From: Candidatus Nitrosopumilus sp.
GTDB taxonomy: Archaea; Thermoproteota; Nitrososphaeria; Nitrososphaerales; Nitrosopumilaceae
DNA length: 64,000 nucleotides
Assembly: GCA_025699075.1 (NCBI GenBank)
Contig: JAILWG010000001.1
Location: 124,001-188,000, forward strand
Direction: 5' to 3'
Positions 8,902 through 17,461 of this stretch are shown here, in pieces (position 1 is the first letter of the stretch; each line of letters starts with the position of its first letter). The translations under genes were made by a program, and so were the position numbers. Below the pieces are notes generated by a model. It had not been told where the DNA came from and did not search any database. It saw only the letters and a list, made by a program, of their open reading frames with translations.

Positions 8902-9172
8902 TAAGACCGCTCCTTCTCAAAGCTTGCATGTAATGTTGAGTTTGAACTTTTGATTTTTTTGAAAAGTTGTTTTTCTCAAGCCAGTTTTGTAGGGTCTCAA
9001 ACTTGAATTTCAAGCTAGTTTTGAGCATGGATTTGCGTGTTTTTTGCCAATTCTCGTCTCTGACGGATTCAATTCTAATTTCCATTGGAATCCATTTGTA
9101 AAATTGAAATTTTGACCATTTTAATTCGCCCTCTTGGGTTCTTTTAGAAATTAGCATATCACTTCTCTGCAT
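8894..9172 (-). CDS. Small basic hypothetical protein
   Basis: 92 residues, rich in Lys, Arg and Trp, with no membrane span. The C-terminal KKSKVQTQHYMQALRRSGLIE looks helical, and a DNA- or RNA-binding role would fit the charge, but no motif is recognised. It overlaps its downstream neighbour by 8 bp and the 42-residue ORF upstream by 22 bp: three tightly packed genes. Confidence 0.62.
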   Translation of the reverse strand: MQRSDMLISKRTQEGELKWSKFQFYKWIPMEIRIESVRDENWQKTRKSMLKTSLKFKFETLQNWLEKNNFSKKSKVQTQHYMQALRRSGLIE

Positions 9173-9279
9173 TCTGGAATCAGAAATGTGGTTAGAATGA
9201 ATCCTCCTAATATGGTAATTCCTAATGTGATGAGTAATCCTGCTAAGATAGTTTTTTTCTCATCAAGTTTCATTGTCAT
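9151..9279 (-). CDS. 42-residue membrane microprotein
   Basis: MTMKLDEKKTI is followed by a strong single transmembrane helix (LAGLLITLGITILGGFILTT) and the short tail FLIPECREVIC. It overlaps the start of the 9172 gene by 22 bp. The basic start, single span and overlap with a co-oriented gene favour a real protein; nothing else supports it. Confidence 0.55.
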   Translation of the reverse strand: MTMKLDEKKTILAGLLITLGITILGGFILTTFLIPECREVIC

Positions 9280-9332
9280 GATTAAAATTTTCAATAACAG
9301 TATTTCAAGAAATTCCAGTTAATTGACTAGTG

Positions 9333-9623
9333 CTAAAATCCCTCAGGTGGTCTTTGAACAAAGACATTACACACCAGTGCATCTGTTTTCTCATCTCTGT
9401 ATTGGACATTGCACGAAACAAATTTTCCTTTAAGTGCTCGCTCTAAATCTTCTTTAGTTTTTTCTTCGTATTGCGGCTGTTCAGGATCATCTATTTTACT
9501 CATGATAATTTTTTCAACTTTTCCATATTCTTCTTGATTGTCTTTTCTGGTGTGGCTGATTAGTAATTCAAAAGCATTGTTTGTGAGGACTGCAATAACT
9601 GCGCCACCAATCCCGTCTCCCAT
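9333..9623 (-). CDS. Conserved hypothetical protein
   Basis: 96 residues. A Gly-rich start (MGDGIGGAVIAVLTNNAFELL) leads to a charged middle and a beta-rich end (FVSCNVQYRDEKTDALVCNVFVQ) with two Cys. It lies 27 bp downstream of mqnD on the same strand and may be cotranscribed; I see no link to menaquinone chemistry. Confidence 0.65.
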   Translation of the reverse strand: MGDGIGGAVIAVLTNNAFELLISHTRKDNQEEYGKVEKIIMSKIDDPEQPQYEEKTKEDLERALKGKFVSCNVQYRDEKTDALVCNVFVQRPPEGF

Positions 9624-9650
9624 ACTTGCTATTTTTTTTCTGTTCTATAA

Positions 9651-10478
9651 TTACTTGCTGGCAATACTGATCTCAAAGTCTGGCACAAGTCCTTTCTCTT
9701 TTGCCATTTTGAAAAGTTGTCTAATTGATTCTTCTCCAGAGTCTCCCATGTTCACGGTAACTTTGTTTACATACATTTTTACAAATTTCTCAATAAGACT
9801 GCGTTCTTTCCCTCTGGCATACTGCATTGCATATTCTATTGCATCGTCAAAATGCTCAATTCCAAATTCAATTGATGCTTGAAGATATTTGTCAAACTTT
9901 ACTATTGTATCCATGCCTAGGTCTGTTCTCATGACATTGATTCCTAATGGTACTGGAAGTCCTCCTGTAGTTTTATCCCACCATTCTCCAACATCTAAAA
10001 TTTTGACGTTGCCCTCCTGTTCATAGGATAGTTGCGTTTCATGAATTACCAGCCCCACGTCAACTTTGCCTGATTTCACAGCTTCTGGTATGTCGCTGAA
10101 ATTCATCTCAACATAATCAAATTTTCCAATCATTAATTGCAATAGTAAGAATGCCGAAGTCATTTTGCCAGGAATTGCAATTTTGCATTTTTTAATCTCG
10201 TCAATAGTCATCTGTTTTCTTGCCGTAACTATTGGTCCATAATTAATTCCAAAACTGCCACCGCTTCTCAAGATGGTGTATCCTGGAATGTATGCACATG
10301 CATGAACTGAAACTGCAGTGACGTCAAGTTCTGGATCTGTTGCTTTTTGATTTAATTTCTCAATATCTTCTATAACGTGATTTACTTTAAAATCTGGAGA
10401 AGGAACTTTTCCTGTAAACATTCCATAAAACATGAAAGCATCATCTGAATCCGGCGTATGCCCTACAGAGATTTCCAT
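9651..10478 (-). CDS. mqnD: 1,4-dihydroxy-6-naphthoate synthase (MqnD)
   Basis: 275 residues with a periplasmic-binding-protein-like fold. The family-typical start SVGHTPDSDDAFMFYGM and the later SVHACAYIPGYTILRSGGSFGINYGP region (split by one residue class from MqnA) identify MqnD. It converts cyclic de-hypoxanthine futalosine to 1,4-dihydroxy-6-naphthoate, a late step before prenylation. I start at 10478: an AAGGAGG motif sits just upstream and the conserved sequence begins there, eleven residues after the longest possible start. With mqnE 2.3 kb away it points to the futalosine route. Confidence 0.9.
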   Translation of the reverse strand: MEISVGHTPDSDDAFMFYGMFTGKVPSPDFKVNHVIEDIEKLNQKATDPELDVTAVSVHACAYIPGYTILRSGGSFGINYGPIVTARKQMTIDEIKKCKIAIPGKMTSAFLLLQLMIGKFDYVEMNFSDIPEAVKSGKVDVGLVIHETQLSYEQEGNVKILDVGEWWDKTTGGLPVPLGINVMRTDLGMDTIVKFDKYLQASIEFGIEHFDDAIEYAMQYARGKERSLIEKFVKMYVNKVTVNMGDSGEESIRQLFKMAKEKGLVPDFEISIASK

Positions 10479-10561
10479 ATCTGCCTCCTTGATTTTGGTA
10501 ATAAATATCAAAACCCGTGTGAAATAGTTTTTCTAATATATGTCAAAAATTAATTTCAATT

Positions 10562-11464
10562 ATGAATTCAATTGAAGCATATGAAAATGACATACATCTT
10601 CAAATGTCTTTTCTAAAATCCTTCAAAAAACAAAAAGCAATATCTACATCATGTCAAAAAAACACTCTTTTTTCAGGAAGTGGTGATTCTTTGGTTTCTT
10701 CATTACTTGCAGAATCTTTTTCTGGGGGATTGACAAGGGCAATGGACCCTCTTGATTTGTATCGGAATACATCTCTGGTCAAATCAAAGCAAGTTTACTT
10801 TGTATCTATCTCTGGAAATACTATTACCAACATCAAGGTTGCCAAGATTGCAAAAAAGTCTATTGCAATCACTTCACATTCTCAGAGTAGATTGGCCCAA
10901 GCATCTGATGAAGTCATAATGCTTCACTCTCCAAACAGTGGGATTTTCACAGCTGGGAGTATTTCTTTTCTTGAAAGTGCTCTTACTTGTATTTCTTTAG
11001 TGACAAATGTAAAAATTCCTGATTTGTCATTATTTACAAAGGCCAAGATCTTTGCAAAAAAAGCTATTATCTCAAAGCGAATTTTCGTTTTAGGAAATCT
11101 TCATACTTTTCCTATTGCAATGTATTGTGCTGCAAAATTTTATGAGATTCTGGGTTACGATGTACACTATTCCAGAATTGAGCAGTTTTCTCATATGGAA
11201 TTGTTTTCTGCAAAAAAAGGCGACACTGTAATAATTTTTGAAGAAAAAAACCCTCACACAAAACAACTGGAGAAAAACCTGAAGAAGGTTGGCATCAATG
11301 TGATTCACCCCTCTTTGCCTTCGGAGAAACTATCTCAGGTAATCTTTTGCATTTTCTTTTCACAGTTTCTCTCCCTCTATGAGGCTAAAAAGAAAAGAAA
11401 AAAAGAATGTCATTTTGTCACAGCTAAAAAGATTCGTGAGGTTTCAAACCAAATGATCTACTGA
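10562..11464 (+). CDS. SIS-domain sugar-phosphate binding protein
   Basis: 300 residues. One SIS domain is clear (TLFSGSGDSLVSSLLAESF, VYFVSISGNTITNIKVAKIA, IAITSHSQSRLAQASDEVIML), and a second, weaker one follows (RIFVLGNLHTFPIAMYCAAKFYEIL, then SHMELFSAKKGDTVIIFEE). The arrangement resembles the isomerase half of GlmS without the amidotransferase domain. It may be a sugar isomerase, deaminase or regulator. It is 48 bp upstream of the EF-2 gene, which has its own promoter-like sequence. Confidence 0.82.
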   Translation: MNSIEAYENDIHLQMSFLKSFKKQKAISTSCQKNTLFSGSGDSLVSSLLAESFSGGLTRAMDPLDLYRNTSLVKSKQVYFVSISGNTITNIKVAKIAKKSIAITSHSQSRLAQASDEVIMLHSPNSGIFTAGSISFLESALTCISLVTNVKIPDLSLFTKAKIFAKKAIISKRIFVLGNLHTFPIAMYCAAKFYEILGYDVHYSRIEQFSHMELFSAKKGDTVIIFEEKNPHTKQLEKNLKKVGINVIHPSLPSEKLSQVIFCIFFSQFLSLYEAKKKRKKECHFVTAKKIREVSNQMIY

Positions 11465-11512
11465 TCTTTTGTAAGGCTAAGGTTTAATACCTGAATCCAA
11501 AGTTTTGCGAAT

Positions 11513-13705
11513 ATGGTGAAATTCAAGTCTACAGGTGAGGTTCTAAAAATCATCAAGAACAAGGACCAAATTAGAAACTTTGGTGTAATTGCTCACGTAG
11601 ACCATGGAAAGACCACTATGAGTGACAGCCTTTTAGCCTACTCTGGAATCATTGCCCCATCAGCTGCTGGAAAAGCACTTGCAATGGACTTTGACAAGGA
11701 AGAGCAAGCAAGAGGAATTACAATTTATCAAGCAAATGTAACTTTACACTTTACTAAAAAAGATAAAGAATACGTCATCAACATGATTGACACACCTGGA
11801 CACGTTGACTTTAGTGGAAGAGTTATTCGAAGCCTCAGAGCAATTGATGGTGCAGTAGTTGTCTGTGATGCTGTAGAGGGAATTATGACTCAAACTGAAA
11901 CTGTGACCAGAATGGCACTTGAAGAGAGGGTAAAACCTGTTTTGTTTATCAACAAAGTAGATAGACTAATCAAAGAACTCCGATTAACTCCTGAAAAAAT
12001 GCAAGCCCAATTGGCAGAAGTAGTTTCAAATTTTAATACATTAATTGACACATATGCAGAACCCGAATACAAACAAAAATGGAAGGTTTCAATTCAAGAT
12101 TCTAGTGTAACTTTTGGTTCTGCAAAAGACCGATGGGCAATTAATCTTGAATTAATGAAAGAAAGAGGAATCACATTCAAAGATGTTATTGATGCATATG
12201 AAAATGAAAAAGTTCCTGAACTAGTCGAGAAGGCACCACTAGCTGATGCAGTACTTGGAATGGTTGTAAATCATCATCCTGCACCTCATGAAGCAGTGGC
12301 ATACAGAATTCCACAAATTTGGAAAGGCGATTTAGAATCTGATGTTGGAAAAGCATTACTTGCTTGTGATGATAGCGGTCCAACAATTATGATGGTTGTA
12401 AACATGGTATTAGATCCTGCAGCAGGTCCTGTAGCAATTGGAAGATTGTTTTCTGGAACCATCAAAGATGGACAAACTATCAATATCATAGATGAAAAAA
12501 GAGAGGGACGTATTCAATCTGTTAATTTCTTTATGGGCAACCAAAGAGAACAAGTTGGAGAACTAGGGGCTGGAAACATTCCTGCATTATTGGGATTAAC
12601 TGAATGTAGAGCAGGAAACACACTATCTTCTATTAAAGGGATACCTATGTTTGAGGGAGTAAAGTATGTTTCAGAACCTGTTGTACAAATTGCAATCGAA
12701 CCAAAGCATCCTAAAGATTTGCCTAAACTTGTAGAAATTTTAAAACAACTAACTATTGAGGATCCAAACCTTATTGTAAAAATCGATGAGGAGAGTGGTG
12801 AGACAATTGTTGCAGGCATGGGTGTCTTACACTTGGATGTAGCAACACATAGAATTCAAGATGCTAAATGTGAGATTGTTACTTCTGAGCCTTTGATTAA
12901 CTATAGGGAAACTGTAAAAGGTGGATGTGAGCCAATCATGGCAAAATCTCCAAATAGACACAATAAAATTTTCATGAAAGTTGAGCCTCTAGAACCTGAA
13001 ATTGCACATATGCTAAGAACTGGTGAAATCAGTGATATCAAAGACAAGAAAGTAGTTGCAGATTTACTCAAGGGTGCTGGATGGGATACTGACACAATCA
13101 AGAGAGTAATGAAATTTGATTCTCGTGGCAATGTATTGATTAACGGAACAAAAGGTGTCCAATTTGTACAAGAATCTACTGATTCTATTAATTCTGGCTT
13201 TGAAGAAGTAATGAAAGAAGGCCCTCTCTGTAAAGAACAGATGAGAGATTGTAAATTCATCTTTACTCACTTTGTTCCACACGAAGATACTGCACACAGG
13301 GGTTTATCTCAATTGGGCCCTGCATCAAGAAGAGCATGTATGGGTGCATTGCTAACTGCTGGTACTGCTGTTTTGGAGCCAACACTTGCAATTGAAGTTC
13401 GTGTTCCAACTGATCTAGTTGGTAACGTTGCAACAATTCTTTCTGGTAAACGTGGTAAAGTACTTGATATGTCTCAAAAAGGTGCATCAAGTATTGTCGT
13501 AGGTGAGATTCCAGCTTCTGAAACATTTACGCTCTCTGAAGCAATGAGGGGTCAAACAGCAGGACGTGCAACTTGGAATACTTCATTTAAGGCATGGACT
13601 GAAGTTCCTAAATCTATGTTGGGTGCAGCAGTAGCTGACATTAGAAAGAGAAAGGGATTGGCACCAGAGCCACCAGGCGTTAACGAATTTATCGATAAAG
13701 AGTAA
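11513..13705 (+). CDS. fusA: Translation elongation factor EF-2
   Basis: 730 residues, full length for archaeal EF-2. The GTPase motifs are intact: G1 AHVDHGKT (27-34), the switch ARGITIYQ, G3 DTPGHVDF and G4 NKVDR. Domain IV contains the diphthamide region TAHRGLSQLGP with the His that is modified in archaea and eukaryotes. EF-2 drives ribosome translocation using GTP. A TATA-like TTTAATA lies about 25 bases before the ATG, fitting a leaderless mRNA. Confidence 0.98.
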   Translation: MVKFKSTGEVLKIIKNKDQIRNFGVIAHVDHGKTTMSDSLLAYSGIIAPSAAGKALAMDFDKEEQARGITIYQANVTLHFTKKDKEYVINMIDTPGHVDFSGRVIRSLRAIDGAVVVCDAVEGIMTQTETVTRMALEERVKPVLFINKVDRLIKELRLTPEKMQAQLAEVVSNFNTLIDTYAEPEYKQKWKVSIQDSSVTFGSAKDRWAINLELMKERGITFKDVIDAYENEKVPELVEKAPLADAVLGMVVNHHPAPHEAVAYRIPQIWKGDLESDVGKALLACDDSGPTIMMVVNMVLDPAAGPVAIGRLFSGTIKDGQTINIIDEKREGRIQSVNFFMGNQREQVGELGAGNIPALLGLTECRAGNTLSSIKGIPMFEGVKYVSEPVVQIAIEPKHPKDLPKLVEILKQLTIEDPNLIVKIDEESGETIVAGMGVLHLDVATHRIQDAKCEIVTSEPLINYRETVKGGCEPIMAKSPNRHNKIFMKVEPLEPEIAHMLRTGEISDIKDKKVVADLLKGAGWDTDTIKRVMKFDSRGNVLINGTKGVQFVQESTDSINSGFEEVMKEGPLCKEQMRDCKFIFTHFVPHEDTAHRGLSQLGPASRRACMGALLTAGTAVLEPTLAIEVRVPTDLVGNVATILSGKRGKVLDMSQKGASSIVVGEIPASETFTLSEAMRGQTAGRATWNTSFKAWTEVPKSMLGAAVADIRKRKGLAPEPPGVNEFIDKE

Positions 13706-14003
13706 AAATAGAAACTCCTTTTATCTGAAGCATGTTTTTTCTGTGTATTTTATGGATAATTTCTTCCTGATGTTTATATCAAAAATATGTGCAATGAAAC
13801 CATGTTTCACCTGAAAAAGAAAAAAGAAATTGAGATTATACGAATCCCTCCTATTCCCCGTTTGGATAAATAAGCCTTAGAATGATTTTCAAAAATGATG
13901 AAAGCATTGAATGCTTAGTCTGAGATTTCATTATTTACCTATGATTGACATTGATTACCACTCATTACCAATAATATATATACAACTGAGATAGTGCATC
14001 ATC
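13706..14003 (+). other. Intergenic region between EF-2 and the phasin-like gene
   Basis: No ordinary gene. It holds a TTTATA box (13773-13778) about 25 bases before a 23-codon ATG frame (13802-13873, MFHLKKKKEIEIIRIPPIPR...), and a box-C/D-like motif pair around a small hairpin (13895-13923). Neither is certain. Confidence 0.4.
13974..13982 (+). promoter_or_regulatory. TATA-like box of the phasin-like gene
   Basis: An AT-only run (ATATATATA) ends 22 bases before the ATG at 14004, a normal archaeal TATA distance for a leaderless or nearly leaderless transcript. Confidence 0.6.
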
Positions 14004-14417
14004 ATGAGTACCCAATCTCAATCTAGCGATGCATTTGCAATGTACAAGCAAAACGTACAAAAATATTTTGAAAATATTTCAAAAATCACTCCACAATATT
14101 TTCAATCTGTAACAGAATTGCAAGATGAATGCATGAAAACTTGTCAAAAAACAATTAATGCTGCAGTATCAATGCAACAAGAATTTGCAAAGAAAACTGG
14201 AATTAACACTGAAATTTCAGATTCTGTAAAAACTGCAATTGTTGATACTAACAAGCAATTAGTTCAAGCAAGTACAGTAAATAATCAATTGGTAAAAACC
14301 GCAATTGATGCAACTGTTCAAAATTTCAAAACATTCAATGAAAATGTTAATGCATTTGCTGAATTAAACAAAAACATTGTCCAAACCTGGATGAATCCTT
14401 TCACACAAAAAAACTAG
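14004..14417 (+). CDS. Phasin-like helical protein
   Basis: 137 residues, almost wholly alpha-helical, with heptad-like amphipathic stretches (YKQNVQKYFENISKITPQYF, NFKTFNENVNAFAELNKNIV) and a WMNPF end. Length and pattern resemble phasins that coat polyhydroxyalkanoate granules; members of this lineage are reported to carry PHA synthase genes. No PHA synthase is in the window, so the role is an inference. The gene stands alone with its own promoter and more Gln and Ala than its neighbours, as if well expressed. Confidence 0.55.
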   Translation: MSTQSQSSDAFAMYKQNVQKYFENISKITPQYFQSVTELQDECMKTCQKTINAAVSMQQEFAKKTGINTEISDSVKTAIVDTNKQLVQASTVNNQLVKTAIDATVQNFKTFNENVNAFAELNKNIVQTWMNPFTQKN

Positions 14418-14629
14418 TGTGATTGATTTTTATTTTTTTTATACAAAATTTCATGAAATTTGATGATCTCTCATCAAACTTCACGATGTGTTAGGTGATT
14501 AGTATTTCAAAATTTGTATTTAACCTCGATGAACGATTTCTTAGTAAATATCACATTCTTCATGGCTTAGATTGTTGAAAGTTCACGAAGAGCTTATTTC
14601 TAACATATGTTACTCTAAAATGACAATCA

Positions 14630-14761
14630 TTGGTAAAAAATTACTGGGAAAAGCGTTTCAAAAAAGAACTCATAGAAGAGGAAGATAAATTAAAACAAGA
14701 AGTTGCTGCTGCAGTCAAGAAAAAGATGGATGAATTAGCAGAGTCAGATCCTGATTCTTAA
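14630..14761 (+). CDS. 43-residue charged coiled-coil microprotein
   Basis: From a TTG at 14630 the frame encodes a Lys/Glu-rich helix (YWEKRFKKELIEEEDKLKQE, then AAAVKKKMDELAESDPDS). An in-frame stop directly precedes the TTG. An ATG frame at 14620 gives only 22 residues. The stop interlocks with that of the KaiC-like gene by 4 bp, like other real convergent pairs here. Confidence 0.5.
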   Translation: MVKNYWEKRFKKELIEEEDKLKQEVAAAVKKKMDELAESDPDS

Positions 14762-16059
14762 TTTTCACAAACGCACAAACCGTTTACATTTAATTCCAAT
14801 GGATAAACTCCTTGACTGTGTTTTACGCCTCGTAATTTTCTAATTTTAATAGTTCTCTTTATTTCGTTGTTTGCCTCTCTATTATCAAGTTGAATAATTC
14901 CAGATGTTGCAAACGCTTCTGATGGAATTTCGATATTTTTGGAAGATTCTGAAATTAGTAAAGATGTTACATTGAAATTTTCTAGCGATTGAATCATTCC
15001 TTGCAATCCCTGCCTCGTGTGAAATTTGTCTGAATACTGCATTCCTAGGATGGAGATTGAATCGACTACAATTCTTTTGGCTTTGATTTTTTTTACACTG
15101 TTTAATATGAGCCTAGTCAAGTGTTCAAATGGTATTTGTTCTCCTCTGAACAGAGAGTCTTCTTTGTGCATTATTTCATCTTTAATTTTAAATGGTCTCA
15201 AATCTAATAGCAAAATTTTTCCTTTGGATATTAATTCCTCCATGTTCCATCCAAATGCTTTACAATCATTTTTTATTTCCTCGACACTCTGTGACAATGA
15301 AATATACACTCCTGGCTCTTCAAATTCTTTTGCTCCTGAATAGATGAATTGTAAACCAAATATTGTTTTTCCACTTCCTGGTGGCCCTGAAACTAATATG
15401 GAACTGTTCTTTTTGATTCCTGCTGATAATATCGAATCAAAACCTGGAATTCCAGTTTTTATCAAGTTTGAACTTTCTTTCCTATTTTGAAATATTTGAT
15501 TTTTGAATGTTGTAATGTACAAAAGACTCCCACAGATTCCAACAGTGCTTGCAATTATTTCTCCTGTAAGAAGATATGTTGTACCAATTAGTGATGCTAA
15601 TAATCCTCCTGAAAAAATCATTTGAGGATATGATCTTTTTACTTGAATGTCCTTGTAATGTTTTTTAGGTTTTTTTTGAGTCGTTTTAATTATTTTATTA
15701 GTTTCTGTGATTGCAGTTGGAATTTTTTTAAAGCAATTGTCATGAAACCAAAAATTACTTTTTCTAATTGATTTTTCATCTAGTTTGATTTCTAAATCAC
15801 ACTGGTAACATTTGATTAGTTCTTTGGATAATTCGTTTTCAACTATTTCTTCTCTTATTGGCTCAAAGATTATTGATTCATTTAATGCCATCATTCTCTG
15901 TATGTACAAATTATCCGATTTTGGGAGATTTGCCTTATTCTCTAATTTTTCAATAATATATTGAGTTCTTCCATAATCTCCAAAATTTCTTTCAAGACTC
16001 TCTCTGAGTTTTATGATTATCTCATCTGATTCCAACAATAAAATTTGAAATTTTTTCAA
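14758..16059 (-). CDS. Membrane-anchored KaiC-like RecA-superfamily ATPase with zinc finger
   Basis: 433 residues. Order: a short N-terminal module with a GDYGR...LPKSDNLYIQ pattern (27-57); a CxxC...HxxC treble-clef-like site (Cys84, Cys87, His106, Cys109); two hydrophobic spans (147-185); then a single KaiC domain from about 198 with SGPPGSGKT (Walker A, 224-232), a Walker B-like RIVVDSISILG, and the GIPGFDSIL start typical of KaiC/GvpD-type proteins. Single-domain KaiC proteins act in signalling and in assembling surface structures in archaea. The combination with a zinc site and a membrane anchor is unusual. Partner unknown. Confidence 0.85.
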   Translation of the reverse strand: MKKFQILLLESDEIIIKLRESLERNFGDYGRTQYIIEKLENKANLPKSDNLYIQRMMALNESIIFEPIREEIVENELSKELIKCYQCDLEIKLDEKSIRKSNFWFHDNCFKKIPTAITETNKIIKTTQKKPKKHYKDIQVKRSYPQMIFSGGLLASLIGTTYLLTGEIIASTVGICGSLLYITTFKNQIFQNRKESSNLIKTGIPGFDSILSAGIKKNSSILVSGPPGSGKTIFGLQFIYSGAKEFEEPGVYISLSQSVEEIKNDCKAFGWNMEELISKGKILLLDLRPFKIKDEIMHKEDSLFRGEQIPFEHLTRLILNSVKKIKAKRIVVDSISILGMQYSDKFHTRQGLQGMIQSLENFNVTSLLISESSKNIEIPSEAFATSGIIQLDNREANNEIKRTIKIRKLRGVKHSQGVYPLELNVNGLCVCEN

Positions 16060-16205
16060 GTAATGGGTTTTGAATAACCAAAATTCTCTTAGATGTCAAT
16101 TATTTCAAGATGGCGTCTCAAAAATTGTACTTAAAAAATTGTTTTTGGGCTCATCATTGCTTTGTATGTGTCCAAAAACTGTATGTGTAAGAATATTACG
16201 CGTTA

Positions 16206-16220
16206 TTTTATATATTAAAA
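16206..16220 (+). promoter_or_regulatory. TATA box of the secreted MBL-like gene
   Basis: A 15-base AT run (TTTTATATATTAAAA) ends 9 bases before the ATG at 16230. Its upstream part is at a normal TATA distance. The neighbouring repeated TGTATGTGT words (around 16158 and 16178) could be operator half-sites. Confidence 0.5.
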
Positions 16221-16229
16221 ATTCGTCCT

Positions 16230-17408
16230 ATGAATTGTAATTTGATTAGAAATCTTTTCGTACTCCCATTAATGATGATTATACTGTCTTCTGGCATTAT
16301 TCCCTATTCTTATGCCTCGGTTGAATCTGAAGCTGAAGAAGATCTTATGGCTGGTTGTAGGGATGATCAGACCTTGGTCTATCGATTTGCATACAAAGAT
16401 TATGTTTGTGTAACACCATCTACTGCTGACAGATGGGTGGAATTGGGTTTTGCAGAAATAAAACAAAAATCGACATCTGGTACTAAGGATGTATCTGATG
16501 TTGATGAAAACTCTACTTTCGAGTTAAAATATCCTGGAGCTCCTCCGCCACCCCCCAAAAAATCTACGTCCTCTTCTGATTCTGAATGTAGGGAAGGACA
16601 AGTTTTGATATATCGTTTTTCATATAATGACACTTTTTGTGTAAACAAAATTACTGCAATTACTTGGGAAAGGTTGGGATTGGCTGAAATTGCAGATGTC
16701 CAAAAATCTGCAATGATTAATGATGACTCAAAAAATGTATCAGAAATAGAAGAAGAATATTTTGAAGAAAATATAGAACCTACTCCTGAAGAAAATATAG
16801 AACCTACTACTGAAGAAAATATAGAGCCTACTCCTGAAGAAAATATAGAATCCACCATTTTTTCATATGATTCTGATTTAGATTATTCTGATTTTCCAAG
16901 GATGAAGTCTATTGATGAAAATATTTGGTTCATTGTTGATTATGATGGTTCAAGAAGTGTAATCATTGAAGGCAGTGATGGATTAATTGTGGTTGATACT
17001 TTGAATTCATACAAATCTGCAAAAAAAGTACTAGATGAATTTAAAGCATTTTCTAATAAACCTGTAAAAATTATTGTTTTTACTATGTTCAATCCTAATT
17101 TCTATAGTTCCTCTAATGCATTCCTAGAAGGGGGGGATGGTGACGTGGAGATTGTGATGCATGAAGATTTGCTAAATGCATATCTTGATGATTTTGATAA
17201 GGATATTCCAAATGCTGTTACATTTTCATCTAAATTTTCAATTGATGTATCTGGCGTGCAAATGATTCTTCAGACAGGTGATTGGGGTGATTCTTATCAA
17301 ACATATGTTTACTTACCCGATATTGGCGGGTTGCTTATAGGAGACAGTGTTGATGGTCTTTCCCCGCTAATTTTACAAATGCGTTATTTGCAAAGTTTCT
17401 TTGAATAA
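16230..17408 (+). CDS. Secreted protein with two Cys-repeat modules and a degenerate metallo-beta-lactamase-like domain
   Basis: 392 residues. Signal peptide about 1-30. Two copies of a 35-residue module follow (CRDDQTLVYRFAYKDYVCV... and CREGQVLIYRFSYNDTFCV..., residues 43-77 and 120-154), each with a Cys pair, a Trp and a GFAEI/GLAEI end. Four EENIEPTP repeats link to an MBL-like domain (about 227-390: NIWFIVDYDGSRSVIIEGSD, GLIVVDTL, VKIIVFT, GGLLIGDS). The HxHxDH zinc motif that should follow IIVFT is replaced by MFNPNF, so the domain is probably not a metal hydrolase. It likely acts outside the cell as a binding protein. Confidence 0.8.
   Translation: MNCNLIRNLFVLPLMMIILSSGIIPYSYASVESEAEEDLMAGCRDDQTLVYRFAYKDYVCVTPSTADRWVELGFAEIKQKSTSGTKDVSDVDENSTFELKYPGAPPPPPKKSTSSSDSECREGQVLIYRFSYNDTFCVNKITAITWERLGLAEIADVQKSAMINDDSKNVSEIEEEYFEENIEPTPEENIEPTTEENIEPTPEENIESTIFSYDSDLDYSDFPRMKSIDENIWFIVDYDGSRSVIIEGSDGLIVVDTLNSYKSAKKVLDEFKAFSNKPVKIIVFTMFNPNFYSSSNAFLEGGDGDVEIVMHEDLLNAYLDDFDKDIPNAVTFSSKFSIDVSGVQMILQTGDWGDSYQTYVYLPDIGGLLIGDSVDGLSPLILQMRYLQSFFE
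16764..16859 (+). repeat. 24-bp coding tandem repeat (four units)
   Basis: Four consecutive 24-base units encode EENIEPTP, EENIEPTT, EENIEPTP and EENIESTI in the linker of the secreted MBL-like protein. The acidic, proline-rich linker is likely extended. Confidence 0.9.
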
Positions 17409-17433
17409 CTTTGACCAATAATCATTAATACTT

Positions 17434-17458
17434 GACCTAATTATAATAGGTCGACCTA
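17434..17458 (+). promoter_or_regulatory. Candidate operator: GACCTA inverted and direct repeat
   Basis: GACCTA (17434-17439), its complement TAGGTC (17447-17452) and a third GACCTA (17453-17458) lie just before the ATG at 17462 of a winged-helix gene. The AT-rich centre (ATTATAA) could be the TATA box, so binding would block initiation. Autoregulation is likely but inferred. Confidence 0.6.
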
Positions 17459-17461
17459 GTT

